Below are positions 56,199-64,000 of a DNA stretch of 64,000 bases, in pieces. The position numbers and the translations under genes were made by a program. Source of the DNA: Pseudomonas arcuscaelestis (GTDB taxonomy: Bacteria; Pseudomonadota; Gammaproteobacteria; Pseudomonadales; Pseudomonadaceae). The DNA lies in contig NZ_JACOPV010000005.1 of NCBI RefSeq assembly GCF_016881005.1, forward strand, positions 352,790 to 416,789, written 5' to 3'. Position 1 is the stretch's first letter, and each line of letters opens with the position of its first letter. The notes beneath the pieces were generated by a model, which was not told the DNA's origin, searched no databases, and saw only the letters and a program-made list of their open reading frames with translations.

Positions 56199-57449
56199 AT
56201 GACCAATGCTGTAAGTGTCAATGGAACGGAATATAGCTGGCCCAAACGCCCAGTCGTCGTTGTTTGCATTGATGGTGGCGACCCAAGTTACTTACAGCGT
56301 TATTTAGAGGAGGGTGCAATACCCAACATTCAACGCTTCATCGAACAGGGTTTTGCCTGCCTAGTTGATGGTGTAGTGCCTTCATTCACCTGCCCAAACA
56401 ACATGTCGATCATCACGGGTAGTCCTCCGCTCAAGCACGGGATTTCCGGTAATTACTATCTGGATACCGGCACTTGGCAACCGGTGGTGATGACCGGCCC
56501 GGAATTGCTGCGTTGCGATACTATCCTTGCCGGTTTTGCTCACGCCGGCGCCACGGTAGTGTCTATCACCGCCAAAGAGAAGTTGCGTCGACAGCTGGGT
56601 AAAGGCCTGACCGCTAGCCCTGGCCAAATCAGTTTTTCCGCAGAAGCTGCTCGCTACTGCACCTTGCAGGAAAATGGGATAGAAAACGTATTGAGTTATG
56701 TAGGTTTGCCTCAGCCTGACATGTACTCCATGGAACTGTCGCTGTTTGTTCTTGAAGCCGGCCTCAAGCTGCTGAATGATAAACGTCCCGATCTGATGTA
56801 CCTGTCCCTGACGGATTATGTGCAACACAAATGTCCACCGGAATCTTCAGAAGCGCGTTTTTTTTACCAACAGATGGATACCGCCTTCGGAAAGCTAGCC
56901 GAACAGGATGTTGTATTGGCGCTGGTCGCCGATCATGGCATGAGCGACAAAAGCAACAAACAAGGGGCGCCCAACGTCATCTGGTTGCAGGATATTCTCG
57001 ATAAATCGTTCGGTAGCGGCAATACCATTGTTATCTGTCCGATCACCGATGCTTTTGTAGGTCATCATGGTGCCCTCGGGGGATTTGTTCGGGTCTGGTG
57101 TCGCGGCAACGCTAGTCCGGAGGCTGTCATGACGCGGATCAGTGCGATTGAAGGGGTTGAACTGGTCCTTAACAAAAAGTCGGCCTGCGGGTTATTCCAG
57201 CTGCCGGAAGATCGCGAGGCTGACGTGGTGGTAATCGCTCGCTCCGATACTTGTATTGGTAGTTCGATTGACAATCATAACCTTGAGGGTTTGCATGGCA
57301 CGCGGCTACGTACCCATGGCGGATTGTCCGAAGCCAAGATTCCGCTAATTATTAATCGTTCGCTGAATAATGAATACCGCATGCGTGTTGCGACGCGTGT
57401 TCTAAAAAGTTACCAGGTGTTTGACCTGGCTATCAATGGAACGCAGTAA
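56199..57449 (+). CDS. phnA: Phosphonoacetate hydrolase PhnA
   Basis: A 416-residue zinc enzyme of the alkaline phosphatase superfamily that converts phosphonoacetate to acetate and phosphate. The expected metal and nucleophile residues are visible: Asp25 (VCIDGGDPSY), Thr64 nucleophile (PSFTCPNNMS), Asp206 and His210 (LTDYVQHK), Asp245 and His246 (VADHGM), and His373 (RTHGGLSE). RBS AGAAGGA before ATG 56199. Unlike the P. fluorescens type of locus where phnA is regulated on its own, here it is in line with phnX and shares the transport genes. Confidence 0.94.
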   Translation: MTNAVSVNGTEYSWPKRPVVVVCIDGGDPSYLQRYLEEGAIPNIQRFIEQGFACLVDGVVPSFTCPNNMSIITGSPPLKHGISGNYYLDTGTWQPVVMTGPELLRCDTILAGFAHAGATVVSITAKEKLRRQLGKGLTASPGQISFSAEAARYCTLQENGIENVLSYVGLPQPDMYSMELSLFVLEAGLKLLNDKRPDLMYLSLTDYVQHKCPPESSEARFFYQQMDTAFGKLAEQDVVLALVADHGMSDKSNKQGAPNVIWLQDILDKSFGSGNTIVICPITDAFVGHHGALGGFVRVWCRGNASPEAVMTRISAIEGVELVLNKKSACGLFQLPEDREADVVVIARSDTCIGSSIDNHNLEGLHGTRLRTHGGLSEAKIPLIINRSLNNEYRMRVATRVLKSYQVFDLAINGTQ

Positions 57450-57583
57450 CTAGCGCTTGCGAAATCGGCAAGCTTTCAAACTTGCCTTGCACCACCGTTT
57501 GTCCGTCGAAACCTGATCACACTGGCTGTCGCCAGCGCACCTGTGTGTTTGGGTGAATTACTCAACGTAGAGATCAAACAATA

Positions 57584-58867
57584 ATGAAAACAAGACCTCG
57601 CCACTACCTGAAAACCGCACTGTGCGTGACCCTGATGCCCGGCGCATCTAGCGCCTTCGCAGACTTTATTGGCGACAGTAAAGGCTCGCTGGAACTGCGA
57701 AACTTTTATTACAGCCGCGACTTTCGCGATGGTACACCGAGTCAATCGAAGCGCGAGGAGTGGGCTCAAGGTTTTATCCTGAACCTGCAGTCGGGTTTTA
57801 CCGATGGTACGGTTGGTTTTGGAGTCGATGCAATCGGGATGCTTGGACTGAAACTTGATTCCAGTCCAGACCGCACCGGCACAGGTTTACTGCCGCGTGG
57901 GTCCGATAAACGCGCTGAAGATGATTATTCAAAGCTGGCAGTAACCGCTAAGGCGCGCGTTGCACAATCAGAATTGCGTATTGGTGGGTTGAATCCGGTA
58001 CTACCACTGTTGTCGTCGAACAATAGCCGCTTGTTGCCTCAGGTATTTAATGGTGCCCAGCTTGTCTCTAAGGACATTACCGGCCTGAGCGTTACGGCGG
58101 GGCAGGTCGACTCGGTTAAACAGCGAGATTCATCCAGTTCCGACGACCTTACCTTGACCTCCCAGTTTAGTGGTTACGCTGCAGTAACTGGTGACCACTA
58201 TTCCTATGGTGGCCTGGATTATCAGGTGCTGCCCAACCTTACACTTTCTTATCATCTGAGTGAGCTTGATGATATTGTTCGTCGGAACTATCTGGGCGTA
58301 AAATTCAACGCGCCGTTGGGCGCGGGTAAAGCCTTTGCTGAAGCACGCTACTTTGACGCTCGTGAAACCGGGCGCTCGCTTGTCGGCGAGGTGGATAACC
58401 GCACATTCAGTAGCAACATGGGCTACACCATTGCTGGACATACCCTGAGCGGCGGCTATCAAAAGAGCTCTGGCGATACGGCGTTTCCCTATATTTCCGG
58501 CACAGATACCTACCTGTTTGGCGAAATGCTAGTCAGCACCTTCTCGTTGGCCAATGAAAAGGCTATCTACGCGGGGTACGGGTATGACTTTGCTGCACTA
58601 GGTATCCCTGGTCTGACATTCAACTTGCGCTATGTTAAGGGTGACGACGTCGACCCGGCCAACATCAAAACATCTAAGTCCGCTGCGTTGCGTGCCCTGA
58701 ATGAAGAGGGACATGAGTGGGAGCGTAGCACCGATATTATCTACGTCGTTCAATCCGGTCCGCTTAAAAACCTTTCACTTCGGTGGCGAAACGCGACCAA
58801 TCGTTCAAATTATGCCGACAGTGGCGACGAAAACCGGGTGATCGCCAGTTATGTGATCAATTTCTAA
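57584..58867 (+). CDS. OprD-family outer-membrane porin
   Basis: A 427-residue porin. A signal peptide covers about residues 1-26 (ending SSAFA). The OprD family opening is DSKGSLELRNFYYSRDFRDG, then REEWAQGFILNLQSGFTDGTVGFGVDAIGMLGLKLD and KARVAQSELRIGGLNPVLPLL. The C-terminus NRVIASYVINF ends in Phe for barrel insertion. OprD-like channels admit small anions and carboxylates. Its place between phnA and the second LysR gene suggests it takes up the cluster's phosphonate. Confidence 0.93.
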   Translation: MKTRPRHYLKTALCVTLMPGASSAFADFIGDSKGSLELRNFYYSRDFRDGTPSQSKREEWAQGFILNLQSGFTDGTVGFGVDAIGMLGLKLDSSPDRTGTGLLPRGSDKRAEDDYSKLAVTAKARVAQSELRIGGLNPVLPLLSSNNSRLLPQVFNGAQLVSKDITGLSVTAGQVDSVKQRDSSSSDDLTLTSQFSGYAAVTGDHYSYGGLDYQVLPNLTLSYHLSELDDIVRRNYLGVKFNAPLGAGKAFAEARYFDARETGRSLVGEVDNRTFSSNMGYTIAGHTLSGGYQKSSGDTAFPYISGTDTYLFGEMLVSTFSLANEKAIYAGYGYDFAALGIPGLTFNLRYVKGDDVDPANIKTSKSAALRALNEEGHEWERSTDIIYVVQSGPLKNLSLRWRNATNRSNYADSGDENRVIASYVINF

Positions 58868-58880
58868 ATTATGGGCTGTA

Positions 58881-58920
58881 GATTTGCGTGGCAAGCACTG
58901 GTCGAGTGCTGCTGCAAATC
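58881..58920 (+). terminator. Terminator-like hairpin after the OprD-type gene
   Basis: An outer stem GATTTGC/GCAAATC (58881-58887, 58914-58920) and inner stem AGCACT/AGTGCT (58894-58899, 58905-58910). It marks a probable transcript end before the second LysR gene. Confidence 0.6.
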
Positions 58921-59028
58921 AAACGTTTCCCTCTAGGTTGTCGATTGTCCGCGTTCCCCCCCGCGTAGTAAATACGTGGATAGTCGGCGACCTCTTTTTA
59001 ATCAGAAAAACGGTCTATGCTACAGGTA

Positions 59029-59051
59029 ATGATCCTTTTCATTAGGACCAT
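59029..59051. promoter_or_regulatory. Imperfect palindrome upstream of the second LysR gene
   Basis: ATGATCCT-TTTCATT-AGGACCAT: arms match in 7 of 8 positions. It lies 53 bp upstream of ATG 59105 and is a candidate autoregulatory site. Confidence 0.5.
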
Positions 59052-59104
59052 TGGGTGCACGCCTCATGGATTGACGGTCAGATGCCTTAAAGAAGAGACT
59101 CAAC

Positions 59105-59980
59105 ATGTATCAATATCATAAATGGCTTCGTTCATTTCATGCGGTCGCTCGTACAGGTAGTTTTACCCTGGCGTCGGAATACTTGAGTGTCGGCCAACCG
59201 ACCATCAGTGAGCAAGTTAGTGCGCTGGAGAAAAAATTTTCCGTAGAGTTATTTCATCGCCGCGGTCGATATATTGAACTAAGCGCTCCCGGGCATATGC
59301 TTTACGACATTACTCAGGGTTTATTTGGTCAGGAGGATGAAGCGATTCAGTTGTTGCAAAGTTTTCGTCAGCGCAAACACGGAATGTTACGAATTGGGGC
59401 CGTGTCACCGCCGATTGCTATGAGTCTCACCTATTCGCTTATGCAAAAGTATCCGGACGTGGACTTGGAAACTTCGTTTACAACTGAGTCTGGAACGCTA
59501 GACCGGCTCTATAATTTTGACATTGACCTTGCCATATTGGCTTTATCCGAGTTTGATCCTCGGCTTAGTACGCAGTTGTATCGGACCTGTCCGATTCTCG
59601 CGGTAGTGCGGGATGATCATCCATGGGCCAGCAAGGACGAAGTGAGCGTACAAGATATTATTGGCCAGCCTGTGGTGCTACGAGAGCAGGGTTCGCGCAC
59701 ACGGCAATTAGTCGAGGAGGGCTGCGCCGCCCATAACGTAAAGCTTAACTGCTCTATGCAACTGAACAGTCGCGAAGCCATTGTACATGCAGTTGTTCAT
59801 GGAATTGGCGTGGGATTTGTGTCGGCAGTGGAGTACGCAGATCGTCCCGGGACCAAGGCGATCAGCTTCGTCGAGCAACCTTTTCAGATCAGCTATTACC
59901 TCTGTTGCCTGCAAACCCGCCGCAACCGACCAATGATTCACGAGCTATTTGAGGATAGCGCCCGCCCGCAGGTGGAGTAA
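59105..59980 (+). CDS. LysR family regulator, phosphonate cluster copy 2
   Basis: A 291-residue regulator. The HTH is WLRSFHAVARTGSFTLASEYLSVGQPTISEQVSALEKKF. It is a paralogue of the 54341 product along its whole length. Base composition is the most divergent in the window (for example 26 G/C of 60 at 59461-59520). It is transcribed toward the aldehyde dehydrogenase gene, whose promoter carries the shared motif. AAGAAGAGA precedes the ATG. Confidence 0.9.
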   Translation: MYQYHKWLRSFHAVARTGSFTLASEYLSVGQPTISEQVSALEKKFSVELFHRRGRYIELSAPGHMLYDITQGLFGQEDEAIQLLQSFRQRKHGMLRIGAVSPPIAMSLTYSLMQKYPDVDLETSFTTESGTLDRLYNFDIDLAILALSEFDPRLSTQLYRTCPILAVVRDDHPWASKDEVSVQDIIGQPVVLREQGSRTRQLVEEGCAAHNVKLNCSMQLNSREAIVHAVVHGIGVGFVSAVEYADRPGTKAISFVEQPFQISYYLCCLQTRRNRPMIHELFEDSARPQVE

Positions 59981-60011
59981 ATTGCCCGCTTTTTGCTTCG
60001 TATCGCTCCAG

Positions 60012-60044
60012 CCGATCCACCCCTTTCAATAATCGATTTGAGCT
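60012..60044 (+). promoter_or_regulatory. Shared composite motif, copy 2 (aldehyde dehydrogenase promoter)
   Basis: CCGAT (60012-60016), 14 nt, AATCGATTTGAGCT (60031-60044), identical in both halves and spacing to 51704-51736. It ends 131 bp upstream of ATG 60176. Confidence 0.65.
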
Positions 60045-60175
60045 TGAGCCCAGACCTGATGACTCTATACCGGCGCTAACGGAAGGGCGATTGTTCCCGC
60101 TATACCAGGCAGAAGCTTGACCTGACAGGTTCTATCCAGGCTCCTCCAGCTAAATACAATAATTAGGAGAAAATC

Positions 60176-61696
60176 ATGCGCTACGCACATCCCGGCACTG
60201 AAGGTTCCAAGGTGTCCTTCAAGCTTCGTTACGGCAACTTTATCAATGGCGACTTTGTCGCTCCGATAAACGCTCAGTATTTCACCACTACGTCCCCGGT
60301 TAATGGCCAGCCGATTGCCGAATTTCCACGCTCTTGCGTTGAAGATGTCGAAAGCGCCCTAGATGCTGCGCATGCCGCAGCAGACGCGTGGGGGCGTGCG
60401 TCAGTTTTGACCCGCTCGAGCGTATTGTTAAAAATTGCCGATCGCATCGAACAGAATCTTGAGCTGCTGGCAATTACTGAAACCTGGGACAATGGTAAGC
60501 CGATCCGTGAAACGCTCAACGCCGATATTCCATTGGCCGCTGACCACTTCCGTTATTTTGCCGGCTGTCTGCGCGCGCAAGAAGGGAGTGCAGCTGAGAT
60601 TGACGGTAATACCGTGGCTTATCATATTCACGAGCCGCTCGGTGTGGTCGGACAAATCATTCCGTGGAACTTCCCCATCCTGATGGCTGCTTGGAAACTG
60701 GCACCGGCCTTGGCTGCGGGCAACTGCATCGTGCTTAAACCAGCGGAACAGACGCCGCTGGGCATCACAGTACTGCTAGAAGTGATTGGCGACCTCCTGC
60801 CAGCAGGCGTGCTCAACGTGGTGCACGGATATGGCCGTGAAGCCGGTGAGGCACTGGCTACCAGTAAACGCATTGCCAAGATCGCGTTTACCGGTTCTAC
60901 CCCGGTAGGCTCGCACATCATGAAATGTGCCGCCGAGAACATCATTCCTTCCACCGTCGAACTGGGCGGCAAATCGCCGAACATTTTCTTCGAAGACATC
61001 ATGCAGGCCGAACCTTCCTTCATCGAGAAAGCTGCCGAAGGCTTGGTGCTGGCGTTCTTCAACCAGGGTGAAGTGTGCACCTGTCCGTCACGCGCGTTGG
61101 TTCAAGAGTCGATCTACCCGGCGTTCATGGCTGAAGTGTTGAAGAAGATCAACCAGATCAAGCGCGGCGATCCGTTGGACACCGACACCATGGTCGGCGC
61201 CCAGGCGTCCGAGCAGCAATTCGACAAGATCCTTTCATATCTTGAGATCGCCGAACAGGAAGGCGCTGAGCTACTTGCCGGCGGCACGGTGGAGAAACTC
61301 GAGGGCAGCTTGTCGGCGGGTTATTACATCCAACCAACCCTACTCAAAGGCCACAACAAAATGCGTGTGTTCCAAGAGGAGATCTTTGGTCCGGTCGTCG
61401 GGGTCACTACTTTCAAGGACGAAGCAGAGGCCCTGGCGATTGCCAACGACACCGAGTTTGGTCTTGGAGCAGGCCTGTGGACTCGAGATATCAATCGCGC
61501 CTACCGCATGGGTCGGGGCATCAAAGCGGGCCGCGTATGGACCAACTGCTACCACCTGTACCCGGCACATGCCGCGTTCGGTGGCTACAAAAAATCTGGC
61601 GTCGGCCGCGAAACCCACAAAATGATGCTCGACCATTACCAGCAAACCAAAAACCTGCTGGTTAGCTACGACATCAACCCGCTCGGTTTCTTCTAA
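60176..61696 (+). CDS. NAD(P)+ acetaldehyde dehydrogenase, AldB/ExaC type
   Basis: A 506-residue aldehyde dehydrogenase matching E. coli AldB and Pseudomonas ExaC end to end, including the C-terminus PLGFF. Motifs: GQIIPWNFP (158-166), catalytic base Glu262 in VELGGKSPN, nucleophile Cys301 in [13 protein letters not shown], and EEIFGPV. It most likely oxidises the acetaldehyde released by PhnX to acetate for the adjacent acetyl-CoA synthetase. Activity on phosphonoacetaldehyde (making PhnA substrate) cannot be excluded. The 5' third is AT-richer than the rest. RBS AGGAGAAAATC. Confidence 0.92.
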   Translation: MRYAHPGTEGSKVSFKLRYGNFINGDFVAPINAQYFTTTSPVNGQPIAEFPRSCVEDVESALDAAHAAADAWGRASVLTRSSVLLKIADRIEQNLELLAITETWDNGKPIRETLNADIPLAADHFRYFAGCLRAQEGSAAEIDGNTVAYHIHEPLGVVGQIIPWNFPILMAAWKLAPALAAGNCIVLKPAEQTPLGITVLLEVIGDLLPAGVLNVVHGYGREAGEALATSKRIAKIAFTGSTPVGSHIMKCAAENIIPSTVELGGKSPNIFFEDIMQAEPSFIEKAAEGLVLAFFNQGEVCTCPSRALVQESIYPAFMAEVLKKINQIKRGDPLDTDTMVGAQASEQQFDKILSYLEIAEQEGAELLAGGTVEKLEGSLSAGYYIQPTLLKGHNKMRVFQEEIFGPVVGVTTFKDEAEALAIANDTEFGLGAGLWTRDINRAYRMGRGIKAGRVWTNCYHLYPAHAAFGGYKKSGVGRETHKMMLDHYQQTKNLLVSYDINPLGFF

Positions 61697-61714
61697 TTCC
61701 TTGGTAATCGTTCT

Positions 61715-61739
61715 CGGCAGCCATTTGCATGCGCTGCCG
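61715..61739 (+). terminator. Hairpin after the aldehyde dehydrogenase gene
   Basis: CGGCAGC (61715-61721) and GCTGCCG (61733-61739) form a perfect 7-bp stem without U-tract. Confidence 0.45.
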
Positions 61740-61795
61740 GGCGCGTCAACGGCCTCGTAAAGGCAATACGATCAGCCGCCTCGTTGGAGTGCTTA

Positions 61796-63679
61796 ATGAA
61801 GATCCGTTACAAGGTAAGTCTTGTGGCAGCCTGTGTGCTGTTTATCACCACCGGCCTGTTGTCGCTGCTACAGGTCACTCAAGTGCGTGAACTGTTGCGC
61901 GACCAGGCGACGGCTAACATCGCCGAAACCAGCAATACCATGGCCAGGCAGATTGAGAACTGGCTCAATGGAAAATTGCACTTGATTGATCTGGCTGGCC
62001 AGGCCATCAATAGCCAGTACAGCCCCGAGGCTACTCAACGTGTTCTCGATTCGCCGGTGCTCAACACAGAATTCAAGATGGTCTTTGGCGCCTACGAGTC
62101 CACCGGTAAGCCGCTGATTAGCAGCGCTACCTGGAACCCCAAGGCTGATTATGATGGACGTACGCGGCCATGGTACGAGGTCGGCAAAGCCGCCAACCAG
62201 GCCGTATTTACTGAGCCCTACCCAGATTCCACCACCGGCGAGATTCTAATCTCTGCGGTGAGCAAGGTCAGCGATGTTGGCCAGACCATCGGCGTATTCG
62301 GTGGGCAGATTCATTTAAAAGCGGTAGCTGACGCTATAAACACCCTGGACTTCGGCGGTGCCGGCTATGCCTTTCTGCTAAGCAAGGACGGCAACATTAT
62401 TTCGCACCCGCGAACCCAACTGAATGGCAAATCCTACGGTGAGATTTTTGCCGGTGATCTACCGCCTCTTGAGAGCAAGCTGCGCGAGATCAACCATGAC
62501 GGCAAGACTTTGCTGGTAGCTTTCATACCCCTCAGCCAACTCAAGGGCATGGACTGGTACATCGGTATCGTACTGGATGAAGGACTGGTGATGGCCGCAG
62601 CCCGTGTACTTGGCTGGCGCGCAGTTTTCGGCACCGGCCTTGGCGTGTTGATCAGCCTATTGCTCCTTGGGTTCTGGGTGAAAATGTTGCTGCGTCCACT
62701 GGACCGCCTGAAAGACTCGTTGATAGACATCAATGACGGGCAAGGCGACCTGACCCGTGAGCTGCGCGTTTCCGGCAGCGATGAAATATCGCTGGTTTCA
62801 GCACAGTTCAACCGGTTTTTGCAAAACCTCAGAACGCTCATTTGCGATGTCGTGAACAGTGCCCAGCACGTGCGCCAAAGCACGACGGTGGCATCGGTGG
62901 AGGCCAGCCAGACGGCGGGCCGCGTGCAGACGCAACTGCAGGAACTGGAGCAGTTGGCTACGGCCATGCAGGAGATGGCGTCCACTGCTGAAGAGGTCGC
63001 GGGCAATGCGCAGGCAGCTGCGCAGGCAGCGGTGGCCGCTGATGAGCAGAGCGCCAACGGCGTTGCCCTGGTTTCGCGCTCGACCGATGCAATTCTGCGT
63101 CTGGCAGAGGAAATGGACGCTACCGGCTGTGCCATCAATGAGTTGTCCCTGCTCAGCCAGAACATTGAGTCGATTCTCTCGGTGATTACCAGCATCGCCG
63201 ATCAAACCAATCTGCTTGCGCTCAACGCCGCCATCGAAGCGGCACGCGCGGGCGAATCCGGGCGCGGCTTTGCAGTGGTTGCCGATGAGGTGCGGTCGCT
63301 TGCCTCGAGAACCCAGCACTCCACTCAGGAGATACGCCAGATGATCGACCAGTTGCAGTCGGGCGTTAAACAAGCGCAATCACGTATGCAATTGAGCCGG
63401 GACACCGCCAGCAAAACGGCGCAAGACGCGATCGCTGCCAACGGGATGCTTGAACGCATACGCGAAGCGATCAACCGTATAAACGAGATGAACCTGCAAA
63501 TCGCCGCGGCGGCTGAACAGCAGAGCGCTACGACTGAGGAGATAAATCGCAATACCACAACGATTCGCGACATCAGCGTTGAAGTTTCCGGTAGCGCGCA
63601 ACAGCAGGCCACCCAGTGCTCGGCCATGGTCGAGCATGTTGGTGAGCAAGATAGGCTGTTGGGGCGTTTCAGTATTTGA
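61796..63679 (+). CDS. Methyl-accepting chemotaxis protein with dCache_1 ligand domain
   Basis: A 627-residue chemoreceptor. TM1 is at about 7-28, the periplasmic dCache_1 domain at about 35-270, TM2 at about 278-300, HAMP at about 300-352 and the cytoplasmic signalling hairpin at about 360-627. The hairpin tip [38 protein letters not shown] is standard. The ligand motif has Y119, R124, W126, Y142 and D144, as in amino-acid receptors of the PctA type, but the Asp of PctA position 173 is Gln171. Start ATG 61796 follows GGAGTGC. It is the only receptor in the window and lies between the aldehyde dehydrogenase and acsA genes, which suggests taxis to the cluster's substrate. Confidence 0.93.
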   Translation: MKIRYKVSLVAACVLFITTGLLSLLQVTQVRELLRDQATANIAETSNTMARQIENWLNGKLHLIDLAGQAINSQYSPEATQRVLDSPVLNTEFKMVFGAYESTGKPLISSATWNPKADYDGRTRPWYEVGKAANQAVFTEPYPDSTTGEILISAVSKVSDVGQTIGVFGGQIHLKAVADAINTLDFGGAGYAFLLSKDGNIISHPRTQLNGKSYGEIFAGDLPPLESKLREINHDGKTLLVAFIPLSQLKGMDWYIGIVLDEGLVMAAARVLGWRAVFGTGLGVLISLLLLGFWVKMLLRPLDRLKDSLIDINDGQGDLTRELRVSGSDEISLVSAQFNRFLQNLRTLICDVVNSAQHVRQSTTVASVEASQTAGRVQTQLQELEQLATAMQEMASTAEEVAGNAQAAAQAAVAADEQSANGVALVSRSTDAILRLAEEMDATGCAINELSLLSQNIESILSVITSIADQTNLLALNAAIEAARAGESGRGFAVVADEVRSLASRTQHSTQEIRQMIDQLQSGVKQAQSRMQLSRDTASKTAQDAIAANGMLERIREAINRINEMNLQIAAAAEQQSATTEEINRNTTTIRDISVEVSGSAQQQATQCSAMVEHVGEQDRLLGRFSI

Positions 63680-63741
63680 TTGCTTTGCGTGCAGCTTCAA
63701 CTGAACCAACAAAAACAACTATTACACCGAGGTAGATAAAG

Positions 63742-64000
63742 ATGAGTGCGGCTCCCCTGTATCCCGTTCGTCCCGAGGTTGCGGCCAATACCCTGACTGA
63801 TGAGGCGACCTACAAGGCCATGTACCAGCAGTCGGTTATCAACCCGGACGGCTTCTGGCGTGAGCAGGCCCAGCGCCTGGACTGGATCAAGCCCTTCACC
63901 AAGGTCAAGCAAACCTCCTTCGACGATCACCATGTCGATATCAAATGGTTTGCCGATGGCACTCTGAACGTCTCCTACAACTGTCTGGATCGCCACCTTG
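63742..64000 (+). CDS. acsA: Acetyl-CoA synthetase AcsA, N-terminal part (cut by window end)
   Basis: The first 86 codons encode [17 protein letters not shown]..., with [24 protein letters not shown] and [21 protein letters not shown], the N-terminal cap of AMP-forming acetyl-CoA synthetase. The full enzyme is about 650 residues. It activates acetate, the end product of the PhnX-aldehyde dehydrogenase and PhnA branches, so it closes the pathway into central metabolism. It may equally be the general housekeeping acsA. Confidence 0.94.
   Translation, partial: MSAAPLYPVRPEVAANTLTDEATYKAMYQQSVINPDGFWREQAQRLDWIKPFTKVKQTSFDDHHVDIKWFADGTLNVSYNCLDRHL

Noticed and set aside
60176..61696. Phosphonoacetaldehyde dehydrogenase PhnY
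   Set aside because: Length, cysteine context [13 protein letters not shown] and the C-terminal PLGFF match AldB/ExaC acetaldehyde dehydrogenases; a side activity is kept open but not the name.
51704..63679. Phosphonate biosynthesis cluster
   Set aside because: No phosphoenolpyruvate mutase or phosphonopyruvate decarboxylase gene is present, while two C-P hydrolases are, so catabolism is the better reading.

Overview
The window reads as chromosomal DNA from a fluorescent-type Pseudomonas, most likely of the P. putida/P. fluorescens lineages. The evidence is the gene set (acnD-prpF next to acnB, gcd with an OprB porin, OprD-type porin, a C-terminally extended U32 hydroxylase, Pseudomonas-like AcsA), high GC with G/C third positions, and REP-type hairpins of the form GCGGGGCAAGC. 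About 51 genes are supported, including two cut by the window ends, one tRNA and one 27-residue membrane peptide.

Layout. 0-6.7 kb: end of the methylcitrate locus (acnD, prpF), aconitase acnB, a DUF1289 protein, a tandem universal stress protein and miaE. 6.8-10 kb: a MarR-EmrA-EmrB efflux operon behind a perfect operator-like palindrome. 10-18 kb: lpxH-ppiB, glnS, cysS, a two-component system and ilvE. 18-24 kb: carbohydrate porin with membrane glucose dehydrogenase, then an amidase. 24-28 kb: tRNA-Gln, a RidA protein and a large protein with eight Ig-like repeats. 28-35 kb: rlhA, a LysR regulator and a YdiJ-type FAD/Fe-S dehydrogenase. 34.6-38 kb: a purine operon (permease, deaminase, hydroxyisourate hydrolase) with a divergent LysR gene. 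38-44 kb: methyltransferase, an AttE-H-like ABC/FtsX/lipocalin operon, a short Ppx and the 27-residue peptide. 44-51.5 kb: katG, two LysE exporters, an orphan binding protein, a nitroreductase and an AraC regulator.

The most interesting region is 51.7-63.7 kb. It is a lower-GC phosphonate catabolism cluster on one strand: iron-dependent alcohol dehydrogenase, organophosphate-type MFS transporter, LysR, phosphonoacetaldehyde hydrolase (PhnX), phosphonoacetate hydrolase (PhnA), OprD porin, a second paralogous LysR, an AldB/ExaC-type acetaldehyde dehydrogenase and a chemoreceptor, followed directly by acetyl-CoA synthetase. The usual supplier of phosphonoacetaldehyde, the aminotransferase PhnW, is absent from the window. 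The inferred route is 2-hydroxyethylphosphonate (or another hydroxylated phosphonate) -> phosphonoacetaldehyde -> acetaldehyde + phosphate -> acetate -> acetyl-CoA, with phosphonoacetate entering through PhnA. Three observations made directly in the sequence support a coordinated system. The promoters of the alcohol dehydrogenase and the aldehyde dehydrogenase share a composite motif with identical 14-nt spacing. The transporter keeps both phosphate-binding arginines of the GlpT family. The chemoreceptor keeps the ligand-binding residues of amino-acid dCache domains except the aspartate that holds the amino group, which is Gln. Substrate and function remain inference.
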